Below, piece after piece: positions 1 through 13,063 of a stretch of 64,000 bases of DNA. Location of the stretch: contig OX439047.1 of NCBI GenBank assembly GCA_949317995.1, positions 35,626,950 through 35,690,949 on the forward strand, written 5' to 3'. This stretch comes from Acholoe squamosa (lineage: Eukaryota; Annelida; Polychaeta; Phyllodocida; Polynoidae). The notes under the pieces were generated by a model. That model had not been told where the DNA came from, did no database searches, and worked only from the letters and a program-made list of their open reading frames with translations. Every line of letters begins with the position of its first letter. The first letter of the stretch is position 1. Position numbers and translations under genes: made by a program.

Positions 1-165
1 GTTGCGGAAACAAAATGTTTACTTGCGGAAACAAAATATAACTTGGGGAAACAAAAATAAAAAGTTGCGGAAACGAAAATAAAACTTGCGGAAACGAAAA
101 TAAAACTTGCGGAAACAAAAAATAAACTTGCGGAAACGAAAATAAAACTTGCGGAAACAAACTAG
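1..165. repeat. Tandem repeat, about 21-bp unit (CTTGCGGAAACAAAAATAAA)
   Basis: About eight imperfect copies of a unit built on CTTGCGGAAAC followed by an A-rich stretch run from the left edge of the window. The array is probably cut by the window boundary. No coding potential is seen. Confidence 0.85.
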
Positions 166-298
166 AGAAAAAAATGTGTAGAAACGGATGTCCTTTTAGG
201 GGCTCCGTAGTTTTCACACCGTCAGGGAGTTCTGTAACATCATATGCCTAGGGACCGGTGGGCAGGTCTACCGAGGGCCTACCGAGCGGAGGTAAAAA

Positions 299-313
299 AA
301 AGAGAGGAAGAGA

Positions 314-357
<44 letters not shown>

Positions 358-405
358 CAGAGACAGACAGACAGACAGACAGAGGCAGACAGACAGACAG
401 AGAGC
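299..405. repeat. GA / GACA microsatellite
   Basis: A run of GA dinucleotides passes into GACA tetranucleotides. The open frames here (Arg-Glu on one strand, Ser-Leu on the other) are by-products of the repeat and not genes. Confidence 0.9.
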
Positions 406-489
406 GACCCATTGTCCTGGGGGGGGGGAGGGGGCACTTCATACGTTTGACATATGCCCACACATGTGCGTGGCTGGCAAGGGTAGGGG

Positions 490-915
490 AAGGTTGCCTA
501 ATTTGGACCGGCTCCTAAATTGGACCCTAGTGGCAGTAATAGGAACTAGGTGCTGCCATTTTTTAGTCAATATCACTAAAGTTCATAATAACTTCCAAAA
601 AGTGTAATTTTTCTGTAATTTTATGCACATTTTTCGTGAAAAATGGTTTTTGGACTTCTTGATCTTATTTGTGTCACTGCTTACTTAAGCCCTCCTGGTT
701 GCTAGGCAACATTTTTTTTGTTCAAAATCCTTTCAAATTTTTAGATATCATATTATACTTTTAGACTAAAATGAAATTTGATAAAAACCATTGTCATGTT
801 TTAGAAAACAAACTATCAATGAGAAAGATGAGAAGTTGCCTAAATTGGACCAGCTTGAGTTGCCTAAATTGGACCACCCGGTGGGGCCTAGGCCTAGTTT
901 TCTAAATTGGATCAA
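490..915. repeat. Interspersed repeat carrying CCTAAATTGGACC motifs
   Basis: The motif CCTAAWTTGGACC or a close variant occurs around 499, 514, 838, 861 and 900, at both ends of a roughly 400-bp AT-rich segment. This suggests a short non-autonomous element, but I could not define clean ends or a target duplication. Confidence 0.35.
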
Positions 916-2378
916 CATGTAACCTTTTTCTTACGCCAGTACGGAGCAAGTTCACATGATATTGATGGAAATACTAAGAGGACATCTGATATCATATATC
1001 AAAAGTTCCCTAGTTTTATATATTTCTCAATATAATCAAAGTATAAGGAAAGACAGAACAATAGTGCATATTGGTCCAAATTAGGATACCAACCATACCT
1101 GTAGAATCCTATATGAATCTTCATTGTATAGGTCAACGTGGGTGGACCTGAAAAGCCACGTTCAATCTGCATGTACTACCACACAAGCACAAAATGACAG
1201 ACGCTCAGAAGATAGTAGTGTCCCAAGATAGTAGTGTCCCCTAGTGTGTTAACTGGGAATTAGAAAATTTGTGCCATAGCCTTATAAGACCGCACAACGG
1301 ATAGATGGTGCCAAATTCGGATGACCGTACAATCGTTGTGCAATCACACTTAGCCCTCCAAGGGCAGAGGAAAAATGGTTGCCCTGGTCATGGGGACGGC
1401 CTCTGAAAAAAGTATAGTTCCTAGAGGACGAGCCTATTTTCAATTCCTATATAAATCCTATATAATGGCCCGTCGACTATAGTCGATGCTAGGCCTACCA
1501 TGGTGTCGACTATAGTCAATGCTAGCCCTCAATGGCTTAAATTAATTAAATGTCAGTAATTCTTTAAATAACGATAGAAAAGGACGTCCCGACCTTAGTG
1601 CCATCTCTTTCATTTCAGATTACCTTTTGATAACATTTGATACAAAAAATTACAAGCAGACAACTGAATCTTTCATATTATTGTTTTATTCCTGGGTTAT
1701 TCCCAGTGTCGTGCCAACGACTACAATAGTTGACATCATATTATTCATATCGACCTCATAATATTCTCAATAATAATAATTCTCATTTTTATTGCCTAAA
1801 TCAACAACAACAATATACCAGTATCACAATACTAGTGGGCAAATTTGGCAACCAATTACGCTAAATTATTTCATGACGATGTGGAGAAAATGATACAGAA
1901 AATGACAAGTGGGTTTTTATAATGCCAGCAATTTCATATCATAGGATTCATAAGAAAATGACCAGAAAATGAAAAAAACGGCGAAGCTCTGGCTAGAAAT
2001 AAATATTCCAAAAAAACAATGCAGAATGGTAAATGAACGTGTGTCAGTGATTTGCGTGGTTACATCTGGTCGGTTATCCAACTGAACTATTAGGCTGAAA
2101 TATAAAACAAAATAGAATTTAAAGGAATGTATCTAATCATAGTAAAATTCATATCAAACATGACTTTGTATTACCATACTAACTAATGATTCTATTACGA
2201 GTATTACAGCCATTTGATTTCGGGGTTATTAAATATAACAACACCTTAAAAATATGATATTCAGTGGTGCTTCAACGTTAGGGACAGATTATATCATTGT
2301 TTCTCATCTGCGAGAAGGATGCAATCACGCACTTTTGTAATAAAGGGAGATAAGATAACTCCATTTTACTCAACTTAC

Positions 2379-2460
2379 TCGACTCTGCCAACAGGCCGTT
2401 CTTAAATTCATCCCACGACAGCTTGCCATCTTTGTTAGAGTCATCATTGCTCATGAACAA
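2379..2460 (-). CDS. EF-hand calcium-binding protein, exon 2 (gene continues off left edge)
   Basis: This 82-bp exon has an acceptor (TTTTTTCAG) just before 2460 and a donor GTAAGT starting at 2378. It begins with Leu-Phe-Met-Ser and carries a full EF-hand loop, DSNKDGKLSWDE, with acidic or amide residues at loop positions 1, 3, 5 and 12 and glycine at 6. It joins in phase 0 to the exon at 7361-7203 and ends in phase 1, so at least one more exon must lie left of this point. I saw no further exon between here and the window edge. Confidence 0.75.
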
Positions 2461-2682
2461 CTGAAAAAACAAAGACAAAAAGACAACACCATTAGTGTGA
2501 GCTCATAGAAGAATGGGAGCAAACAGCTGATGTCGACAGACCAGTCGACAGTCGACAGTTATGAGTATACAATTGCGTTGTTCTGACTTGTGCAGTACCT
2601 CGAAGTATAACATCACCAAGAGGTTATTTCTCAAGGTGCTACGATTTCTTCCCTTAGAACTGCGTGCAGTCATGGTGCCTTA

Positions 2683-2990
2683 AGGGAGTGGTCTTTATTT
2701 ATCAACAGGGGGGGTGGGTTTGAGGGGGGGGCGTAAAAATTTCAGACCCCTCCCGAGGGGGGGGGCTAAAAATATTTTGACCCCTCTTGAGGGGGGCTAA
2801 AAAATTCACCCTCTTTTTAGCAAAAAAGCCAGCGCGCTACTATAGATCAAAGAGGGGCGCGAAAACTCTCCGCGCCTCTGGTGCGGGGGGTGCAAAAAAT
2901 TTTGACTGCCGTCGAGGGGGGCGTAAAAAATGTTCGTGCATCCGCGCAAAAACACACCACCCCCCTGTTGATAAATAATGACCACTCTCT
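2683..2990. mobile_element. Terminal-inverted-repeat element (MITE-like), GGGAGTGGTC ends
   Basis: The left end AGGGAGTGGTC...TTTATCAACAGGGGGG is mirrored at the right end by CCCCCCTGTTGATAAA...GACCACTCTCT, over about 30 bp with few mismatches. The inside is rich in G-runs and GCGTAAAAA motifs. It lies in the intron of the EF-hand gene. TA precedes the left end; the matching TA on the right has decayed to AA. A close relative is at 5732-6061. It codes for no transposase. Confidence 0.75.
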
Positions 2991-3459
2991 AAGTTGAGAG
3001 ATAGCCTCTCGTCGGGCATCAAGAGTTAAGAATGCACATGTAAATGGGAGTGGGTGGTCTCTCCTTATGTGTGTTATCTAACAGTACTAGAACACCCATA
3101 TAAACAGAGCTAATATTAGTATCAGTGTATTTACAGGCTTATCGTTAGCCTCAATGCCTATCTGTAGACCTGTTTGTATTGGAGGTCCATGTGGGTTATA
3201 TCACTTAAGTAGGTATACAGGGACACATAGTGTTAGTGTGTAAGCTGGCCTAAGCTGAATGTGCAAGCTGTGTGAGAGATCCATATCACGTCTCCCCATT
3301 CGGAAATGCTTTAAACGAAGAATAGGTTCAGATGATTGCTAGGATGGCTGACCAACAACTGATCTTTTCCTTTCACGCTATAAGGAATACAAAGCTGAAT
3401 TTATGAATAACCCATGATTTCTATCAGTTGCTTAATAAAGGACCGATCATTTATTTCAA

Positions 3460-3460
<1 letters not shown>

Positions 3461-3522
<62 letters not shown>
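3461..3522. repeat. (TA)n microsatellite
   Basis: About 31 perfect TA dinucleotides. Confidence 0.95.
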
Positions 3523-3525
<3 letters not shown>

Positions 3526-4407
3526 CAAATAAACGAACTTTGAAAATACCTCACTAAACAACATGAGGTAAATGCAAAGGCTCACTCAAATTGTTCTGAC
3601 AGTCTGTAAGCCGTCATAAGCTCTAGGTTCCATACAAAATGCACAAGCTCTGTGAGGTTTAGTGCATTTCCCCCTGCTCCCCACAAATACACCAGCCTAC
3701 CTGTTCACATTATCAAGTTACTACTCCTTAACAAGAGACAGAAATTCATCCCTTTCCTTACCCCCTCATCTCTGATAAAGTGCCTGGGAGTCACATATTA
3801 TTTATTTTGATCTAAATTAATACTGTTGTACACATGATCACGAAACATTCAGCCATTCATCATGATAGGCAATGTCATCAATGCAGGCTTGGGTGCTACA
3901 GCTACTTGGGTCTGGAGGGTATTTTCACATTAATGTTAACCAACATTATTCATAAATGTCCTCTCGAGGAGCTCAGCTTATACATGTAGATAGTGGACTT
4001 ATGTCACCACTAGGTGTACTGTCATGTTCATTGCATCCAGATTCAAAATTCTTGGCAAACATTTTGCCAGGCAGGTAAAGATTCATATAAAATCTGACCA
4101 TTGCGACTATACATATAACTGTGCAGCATACTTAACCACAGATTATTGAGGCATCTGGTATTATGGCACTGAACGGTTCAACACAGCCCTTCATCAAAGA
4201 GGTCACTGCATACCTACAAGGCATACAATGCACAAGTAATACATTCAATCGAATGGGGGAACAGTAATGGGGTCTTAGCTGAAGGTTACTTTGGCATGAC
4301 TTGATTCATTTGATTTCATTTGGGAAGGGTAAGAAAGAGTACAACGTTATATTAGATGCAGCTGGCAGGTGAACTATCATGGAAATGGAGGACATGTGAA
4401 AGGTGAG

Positions 4408-4940
4408 TCTGGGGGTAGACGTATAGTGTTCTGGGTGGCAGAGTATGGTATAGGCACATGTGGGGTAAATTCACCACTTTCGGACGTTTCAAGGTGAGCC
4501 CTTTTCTTTGATTATGATATAGGAAAGTCTTTTAAGAGAGTTGGAGGAAAGGGGATGGGATGGGAAGGGGGGGGCAGGTATGCATTCATGATATGTAGCT
4601 CAAATCCTATAAAAGTACCATTATTAGTGTATTGTACTGGCCAATGATTAGAGGGAATAGGCTAAATACAGATCAAGTTTAGACAAAATGTAGGGTGGGA
4701 AACAGAAAGGAAATGTCAAGAAGGCCAGTATAAACATTTTGAGGCGCAGATCGCAGTGTCTGCTCAGCGTCTCTTCTACCACAAACACTGAGGCACTGTC
4801 ACATGATCATCTAGGACAGGTCAGAGTCTGTGGTAGACGTATAGTATTGTGGGAGCAGAGTATTGTAAGGCACATGTGGGGAAGATTCACCACTTTCGGA
4901 CGCTGAATTTCAATTTCAAGATGAGCCCTTTTCTTCGTGC
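4408..4940. repeat. Pair of ~105-bp direct repeats
   Basis: The segment at about 4408-4510 (GTCTGGGGGTAGACGTATAG ... CACCACTTTCGGACG ... GAGCCCTTTTCTT) recurs at about 4829-4937 with scattered changes. The pair is 420 bp apart in the EF-hand gene intron. No function can be read from it. Confidence 0.6.
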
Positions 4941-5731
4941 CTATCTGAATACACTTATATAGAAAAAGGAGTATTGTAGCTTATTTGACCAGTAATTTAT
5001 CAATTAATGCCCTTGACAAATAAAGTATGGCCTACATCATGATCAAATGGATCTCATGGATTTGAAGAAAACAGGGGAAATATGATATTCAAGAGCATCC
5101 CTACTGGAATGGTAATTAGAATATATATTACTTGGGACGTATTGGTGACACGAATATCTTTGAGTGTTTTCCTATAATGATTGAATGGCCTGTTGTACAC
5201 CACTCTTCCAATTGTCCCTATTGTTATTTCTGTGTTTTGGTAGATTAGTATGTTATATATATAGTCAGAGCGACACACCCATCTCTCAGCACCATCAACA
5301 ACGTGCCACCCCAGTGGTACATCAGGGCCAGAGGGTGTACATAGGATGTATACCAGAAAATACCAACTCACTACTCCACCCATCCTTTTATGGATGATGG
5401 CTGTTGTACTCCCTCAGGTAAAGATACCGTTCTCCTCCCCCCAATGCCCCTCCCTCCCATACCTCCTCCACCCCCCTCTCCTCCCCCCAAAGCCCCTCCC
5501 TCCCATACCTCTCTCTCTGAGATCACTCAAAAACACAAGCCATATAAGTCACTTTCCTGTACAAACGATGTATTGATTGCTGTATAACCACTACCGGTAC
5601 TTATTTAACTGCTACCTGTGTGAATCTATACATCCTTTTATCTTCATCCCAACATACTTGCCTGTAGCATCCCCCCTCTGGGCGTATGTATCCTTCTTTA
5701 TTGACATATTCCTCTTATAATATACGTACTA

Positions 5732-6061
5732 AGGGAGTGATCATTTTTTAACATCGGGGGGGGGGGGGGGGGGTACTGGTGGGCTTGAGGGGGGGGGTCA
5801 GAATTTTTTCAACCCCTTGACCAGGGGGGTCAGATTTTTTTGCCCCCTTGACTAGGGGGAGGTCAAAATAGTTTCACCTGTTTTCAGCGAAAAAGCCCGC
5901 ATGTTACTATAGGATAAAAGGGCCCATTTGCACACGATTTTTGCCTGCTGAGGGGGTCAAAACTTTTTTTTGACCTGTCGAGATGGGGGGGCAGAATCTT
6001 TTTCGCGTGTCCGCGTGTAAACCCAACAGCCCCCCCTGTTGTTAAAAAATGATCACTCCCT
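5732..6061. mobile_element. Terminal-inverted-repeat element (MITE-like) with TA target duplication
   Basis: The ends AGGGAGTGATCATTTTTTAAC and its inverse complement frame 330 bp. TA dinucleotides flank both sides (5730-5731 and 6062-6063), as expected for Tc1/mariner-type insertion. The internal G-run and GGGGTCAAAA blocks match the sequence style of the element at 2683-2990, so the two are the same family. There is no open frame for a transposase. Confidence 0.8.
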
Positions 6062-6545
6062 TATCTACATTGCTACATACATGGCCTACCATCTCCATCT
6101 ACCACAATCACAAATCTACCTCTAAATCCACTGGACCACTCCTTATTCACATTGGTTTACACGAATAACTGTTTTTGACTGGAGAATGTGGGTGTGCTTG
6201 CATTATTTTCTAGATTGTTGCATGGCAATGCAAACCTATACTTAATCAAGTCCTCGTAAAATGAATTCATGAACTCCTACTATAGGAATAATATTGTACT
6301 TTGGCAATACATGACCATTGGTGTGTGATTTATCAACTGAATAGAACCAAATAAAGTATGTGTACGATGGGCTGCTGTGAAGTGTCATCTGTAACTGATC
6401 CATATATAATCTATAAGGACTTCAGCCTCTACTATAGAGGAGTGAGGGGGATACTTGACACCTGGGTATTGTGACAGTAACAGGTAAATGTAGTTATTTA
6501 TAGACATCCTCCCACACACCTGTAACATACAAAACTGTTTGGATA

Positions 6546-6577
6546 ATGAGAGAGAGAATGAGAGAGATATGAGAGAG

Positions 6578-6647
<70 letters not shown>

Positions 6648-6710
6648 CAGACAGACAGACAGAGAGGTAGGCAGGCTGACAGACAGAAAGAGACAGAGGG
6701 ACAAAGTACA
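6546..6710. repeat. GA / GACA microsatellite
   Basis: A long GA-rich run passes into CAGACAGACAGA. The Ser-Leu and Arg-Glu frames through it are repeat artefacts. Confidence 0.9.
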
Positions 6711-7202
6711 TGGAAATGATAGAAAGAACGACAAACAAGTAAATAGTGAACTAGGGAGGGACAAGGGGCATGGATATTAGGAAACATCCAACAATTATGT
6801 CACTGTTTTTTTCTGCATTTGTCAGGACCCACCCACCCCCTTGTCACTGTTCTTGTATATAATATTATATAGCCTTGTCAGCGGAACCTAAATACCCCCC
6901 ACCCCCAACCCTAAGCAGTGACGTAGTTGTTGAAAATTCCCTTATGCTGAAACGGAATCTTCAAATACATGTAATTCCTATAGATACACCAAAAAAGGAA
7001 CTTCCATTCACAGCAGTACGGTTCTCTCAACCCCAGTGTGTATCAGGATTAAAAAAGAAAACAGAAGAAAAAGAAAGGGGTATACGCCCATCACTATACC
7101 AATTTTTAAATTTGATACACGCCTACTTCCAATTCAGCCACCATCTCCACCCATACAAAGAACATTTGAATCTGATATCAGTGAAATAAATATATACTCT
7201 AC

Positions 7203-7361
7203 CTCTAATAGCTCTTCCATCTCGGGTCCTGGGCAGACTCCTAGTTTCTCTAGCGCTGAAGATAACTCTTTCCTGTCGATGCATCCGCTCCTATCGGTAT
7301 CTATCTCATCAAAACAGGCTCTCAACTCCTGCTCTTTGAATGACTTAGACCTAGAAGACAT
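7203..7361 (-). CDS. EF-hand calcium-binding protein, first coding exon
   Basis: The exon starts at ATG 7361 and gives 53 residues ending in Glu-Leu-Leu-Glu, followed by a donor GTAGAG starting at 7202. Residues about 20-31 form a canonical EF-hand loop (DTDRSGCIDRKE) with the flanking helices expected of calmodulin-like proteins. Joining in phase 0 to the exon at 2460-2379 puts the second EF loop 27 residues after the first, three more than in calmodulin. The intervening intron is about 4.7 kb and contains two MITE-like elements. The product is a small calcium sensor or the N-terminal sensor half of a larger protein; the rest is outside the window, so I give no gene name. Confidence 0.8.
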
Positions 7362-7439
7362 GATGAGATATGTTTTTGTATGTTGGTACAGAGAGAATAG
7401 AGTGACTGTAAGTTCCAGCGGTGTAGTGGGTGTGTAGAG

Positions 7440-8390
7440 GTTGTGTGCTATGACTAGTTCTTGTTCCAGAGTCAGACCGTGTGGTGTTTGGCAGTAGAGG
7501 GATCAGCAGCAGGCCTATGGGGGACATTATGCTGTGCCAAGTGTCATCACTTGTTTCTGCACATAAAAAGAGGTCCGCAAGATTTCCTGAAGTTCTAGAA
7601 CTGCTTGAGTTAACTTCATCAGGATACTTTAGAAGTGTGTGGCTCCATTTTCCCGAATCAATTGCGAGACTTTCAAGGTGTAGGTTGCATTATATTGAGA
7701 GGGAGCATTCCTACTCCAGTGGAATTATACTCCACGCAATTTTACTCATGTGAGCATTTCTAAGCCGTTATGGTGGGGGTGTCAAACAAAATTTGTAAAA
7801 AAGAAAATGTTTATTAATGCACAAGAATGTTGGCTGATGCATATACACTTGACTCCCCATTCCCACACCCCGTCGTGCTGACCTTGAAATACTGTGTAGC
7901 CCCAAAGTACTATGTGTAGCTACTTCTATACTAGCTTATTTTGGGATCATGCTTTTTGTGCACAAAATATACATGTCCTCTCCTTCATGGGCATGGGACT
8001 TCTTTTTTCAATATACCCTTTGACAAATATAGCACAGCCAAGTGCTTTAAATGTCCATTTTCTAAGTCACTAAGTAGCTTAGCCCTGTTGTGCCATGGTC
8101 ACTGTGCAGATGTAGGCCCTGGCATATATAACGGCGGTCACATTTGGGTCAAACGGTCTCGTCAAGAATAAACATATGTAACCATTACACTGATGTGGAC
8201 ACAGTCTGGGATATGAGGCTAGTGTAGGTCTACACAGCAGAGACCTATTAATAAAGGCTATACTAGGACACTGATGGCAAAATTTATAATCAACATTAGA
8301 CCCTGGAAACACACCTGCGGCCTGTCCATTTATTTGGACTAAACTATTAAATTTTAGCAGTGAGCCATATCACAGCTATATTTTTCTGAC
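7440..8390. other. No gene seen
   Basis: This is sequence upstream of the EF-hand gene start. It would hold the promoter and any 5' untranslated exon of that gene, but no clear TATA or initiator could be chosen. The short frames lack protein-like composition. Confidence 0.4.
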
Positions 8391-8399
8391 CACACCATG

Positions 8400-8620
8400 A
8401 TAAATGTAATACGATGGCCCTAGACCCCTAAAATCGACATGGCGACATGAGCTTTTTTTTTGCTTAGTGACATGAGACATGGCCAATTTCTTAAAATCGA
8501 CACGGGGACATGACCATTCCTTAAAATCGACAAAGGGACATGACAATTTCTTAAAATTGACATGATGACATGGTCAATTCTTATAATCGAATGGGACATG
8601 GGGACCCCCCATCAAGGGCC
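8400..8620 (+). repeat. Interspersed repeat of TTAAAATCGACA...GGGACATGAC units
   Basis: There are five or six imperfect copies of a ~35-bp unit built on CTTAAAATCGACAYGGGGACATGACC. Related sequence occurs in the opposite orientation at about 41830-42075, including the GGGGACCCCCCAT end. This points to one dispersed element with an internal tandem structure. Confidence 0.6.
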
Positions 8621-8639
8621 CCAATACGGGTGATGTATA

Positions 8640-11600
8640 TATGTGATTACAGTTTAATGGGGGACACCCGCATTGTAACAGCTTGTGTAATGATGCTTTA
8701 TAATTTGTGATTTGTGATACAGCCTCTGGAAATTGCTATCAGATAGATATGGGGTGGGGGGCGTTATAGATATTGTACTACCTGGTAGATATTACATTCC
8801 TCCCAAATATGACTTCCCTTCTCAATATTCACTCTGGAAAGAAATGGAATTTTGTTGTATTATTGTCTCCCTAGACCATTCATTTGCCCTTCCTCTCCGC
8901 CTGTCCATTTGGCACTGTCCTTCCTGTTTTCCTAACATTCTGCCACTTCCCTGCCTGTCTGCACGGCTGCATAATCCCTACCTTCCCACCATTATGTCCT
9001 CCCACTTTTCCATCATTTAATTGTCTGTCTACTTGGCTTCCTCCACCTTGCCCTCCCACCTCTCCATCACTTCCTTACCTATTTCCTTGTCTGCATTTTC
9101 TGTCCTCCCATTTGTCTCTCACTCATACCGCACCTGACTGTTGGGCTGTCTTGTTCGTCCCTGTAGGTCACCATACCTTTCATTCTCTCCTTTTCTTTAT
9201 CCCTACCTACATTCCCTTCTCTCATCGTTTCTCTAATACACATTGACCTGCCCCTCCCAACTTTTATGCCCTGGCATTTCCTGTTTTAGTCAGCATTCTC
9301 TAAGCTGGTTTCTCTGTGCTAGACCACACTCCAGACCACACCCTAACCCTATGGAGGGTGTCTCCTCCCCTTGCAGATCAATGGCCTGCTAGGGTAGTGG
9401 ACTATGGCCTTGAGAGACAAGAATCAATACGAAGAATGCTGATGCTCCTCTATCCCTTAAGCAACTGTACTATACTATGGGGTATGGCAATGGGTGCCTA
9501 TACATGGGTGCTCAAAATTTTCAGGATGTCACACTATCACTTTTTATGTATATTCCAATGTACTGGGAAAATTTGAAGGGTTTGGTTCCAAAACACAATA
9601 AATCCATTCCAGATTTTCCGCATATGGTCAATTGCACTGAGATGGGGACAAACCTATTTTTCACCATGGGAAGGGGGTAAATGTGACTAAAGATTGAATG
9701 TTTTGGCTATTTTTCATTTCCATTAGGTGGGTAAGGTCAGGATCTTGCTTGGAAACTATGGTTTTGCCCATGTATCATTAATATTTAAAGCAGCAGGCTA
9801 CAAAATATAAGCTTTTCATGGGGTATTTCAAATGTTTTTTCATAGTGCTGCCATGCACTGGTATGGGGCAAAGTAAAGAGAAAATGCATTGGTAATGTAT
9901 AAATGTTTTATATTTCCACTAGCCCCCAATATTTAGCATTATATATAATCAATTCAAGAACTATTCCCCTTATCTGCCTGGAGTTATTGCTAAAAACCTT
10001 GTGATGTAGGTAAAGTGGAACCATACATGCCTCATTCTTTAATACATGATCGTGGGGAGAAATAAATTATATTTATCAAATGCAAAAATATAATAGGTTA
10101 GCCTTATGTGCCAACTATCAGTCATTAGGTAAAGAATTTTAGATTCATTAACATTATACCTCAGTATTGCCATATTTGAAATTGCAATGTGATTTGGTGT
10201 AGTTTTAGAGGAACCATATGTGCCACATACAGTGATTCCTCAAGTGTATAGCTATGGGATTTCCTATAGATGCATTGTCATAAAGATTAACCACTTATGC
10301 ACCTATCTTCATGTAAATATTACAGTCCCATTATACAACTCAATGGAAATCTATGGCAGTTTTTTCATGTCAGGAACCATACGTGCCACAATATGTATTA
10401 TGCCTGAAATATCATGAATTAAGAAATTTTGTTGTTATGACAGATAACTATTATAAAAGGAAAATGCCCAGCATCATGCAAAAATGAGATCATATGAATG
10501 TGTTCACTTGATGGTGAAAAATTAACTCCCCAAAAATGAGCCTATTTGGACCAGAATCTAATGCTAAATAATGGAATTGACTCTAAAATTGGCAATTTTT
10601 GATATTAGTGTTCCCAATTTTCAGGGTAGGTGCCTCAGTGTGCCAGTATTTTGGACACACAATTTCAAAACAATCCAAGCAGTTTAATTTTTACTGCGTA
10701 GTGAGCCCTGTGTGACCCCAACTCAGTGCAATTGACCATAATATGTACATTTTTGGAGTGCTCTCCTGAGGTAAATTGTAGTGTTTTCAAGATAAAATCT
10801 TCACTATGTAGACTCCAGACAGTCAGAAAATACACTTTTCAAAGAAAATAGTCTCTGTATTACATCTAACTATCTGTACTTTTAAAACATTTGCCTCTTT
10901 CTTCAAAATGGCGTTTATTGCATTTTAGAACCAACTCTTCCTTTGAAATTGTCATCGTCCATCATTTTTTAAAACCCCTGCATCACAGCCGTCACTTTTT
11001 AAAACCCCTCTGTCACAAGTGTCACGAGTGTCACTTTTTACCCATGTATAGGCACAATGGAGTAATGCTTAAATGACATACAATTATTAGCTTTCATCAT
11101 ATGATTTTTTTTAATTCAATACAGTTGCCGTTGTAAACAAATTAGGACATCTCTTGTATTTAAAACTGCAATTATCACAGTGAAGCTCCACTTAATTGAT
11201 TAATGTATTATGTTCACTATGACTTGTATTAGGAAAAATAGATGGATTTGTCTCTGTAATTGGTATGTGATATGCCTGTTTATGTATGGTGATGTAACAG
11301 ATAGCGAGTTATGGAATGAAGGATGTTTACCAAAAAGACCAGTCAAAGGCCCCACCCAGTACATATACTAGACTGCAAAGTGAACGTACCAATTTGCTGT
11401 CTGAGAGTAGACCTATGCTTATCCATTTCTGAGTAGGATAGGGCGTGGTACGATAAATCCTTCATAATTGGGTCGGATGCATACCTTGAATTGGGTGCTT
11501 GGTTTGGTAGTTTTACATAATTATCAATGCTGAGTCATTTACCAGTGGATTACAGTACAACTCTCTTATCAACCAAGAACAAGAGGGTTTTGCAGTGCAA

Positions 11601-13050
11601 ATCAAAATGTTCTACATAAGGCATGCGTCCAACTTGTGATGAATCTACCCTGTGTAAGGTTGCCCAGGTTAGATTCAAACACATCTATTTGGCAGAGATA
11701 TGGTATATTAGGGTGGTGGGGTGACCTCTTCCTGGAAGCTGTCTCGTACCCACAGCAGACACTGTCCTCTCAATCAATGCACTCAAAGACCTTTACACTC
11801 CCTGATCAATTAGGCCCACTGTGTAGCAGGAGGTAGAGGCACGGAGTGATGGACGAAGGTGGATAGGGATGGGAACTATGGGTGAGAAAGGAGGGGGGGG
11901 GTATGGTAAAGTCTGTTACAGTTCAGCCAAAGGTTCAGTGGTTGATGTTGTCAGTCACAAATCACTAAATGTCCCTAAATTAGTGGAGCTGAAGGAAACG
12001 AAAATTGAGGAAAGAAGGATAACATGTATTTGGGCGTTTCTCTAGATCGTTGGCCCATTATTTAATTGATTATAAAGTGCAGAATGTAAATCTACAATCA
12101 TCAAATGCATGCCGGTTTACGTTCAGTTTTCACTATCTGAATACTAGCAGGAATGTCAATGCATTCTAGTACCATATAGCATAAGAACTTCAAGAGACAT
12201 ACTGTTGAAGGATTGTGACCGTGATTCCCCTATTGAAGGGGAGGCAAACTAGAACTATTTCCAAAACACACCCATGACGAAGGAATACAGAGTGGGCAAT
12301 GTTCTAGATAAGGCCAAAAAAAAAGCTGTGTTTCCGGTAACATGGTCCAAAAAGTTGAGATAGGTAGGTCGGATTTTATTTTTTTTCTTCTTTTATTTTG
12401 GTCCAAGGTCTCATAATAGTCATTCTTTCCTGAGTTCTCACTGGTGGATGTTCATTTTCTGCATGGAGTATTAAAAAACCATTGGGAAATATGTCCCTAC
12501 ATGTCGAATAACAATTTTGGAAGAGAATATCTAAAAATTCTGAAAGAAAATCTTCAAAAAATCTTTAAAAAATCAGTAGAAAATTGAAAAAAATATTAAA
12601 AAAATTCTGAGGTCGGCCCTATTTAGCTAAGGACGGTCGGTGACCGGGAACAAACCTTTTTTTGCCTAAACAATTGCATAAACTTGAGTAGAATAGTTTC
12701 CAAATTCTGCTAAGTTAAATGATGAATTGAGATAATTGGTACTGAATCTGTGTTGTAAAGTAGAACCCGTGGAAAGAAAGTCTGCTCATATAATGAAGCA
12801 ATTTGAAACGACAGAAGTGGCAGTAACAAGATAAATTTGGTCACTAATTCGATTCTTTTAATATATTACAGAAAACTAGAGGAATCAATTAGTTATGAAA
12901 GAATCTTAACAAATCCTAACATATTTATGGTTGTCGTAAGGCCTATGCATTGATTAGTTTGCAAAACCATAAATATTGCTCAAGTTTACAGCCAGATGGT
13001 GCCACTGTGCTCGAAATCACAGGGCCGATGATATACGAACGAGGGCCTCG
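8640..13050. other. AT-rich DNA without a recognisable gene
   Basis: I read all frames here and found only short frames without motifs or consistent splice borders. The stretch 8860-9250 is pyrimidine-rich on the plus strand (many CCTTCC and CCTCCC blocks), which explains its open frames. The phrase GGAACCATAYGTGCCACA recurs around 10010, 10212 and 10374, hinting at an old dispersed repeat. Confidence 0.4.
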
Positions 13051-13063
13051 TGTGTATAGTGGC

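Noticed and set aside
244-518. Arg/Glu- and Ser/Leu-rich open frames
   Set aside because: They are translations of the GA/GACA microsatellite; the same happens at 6385-6787 and 14994-15218.
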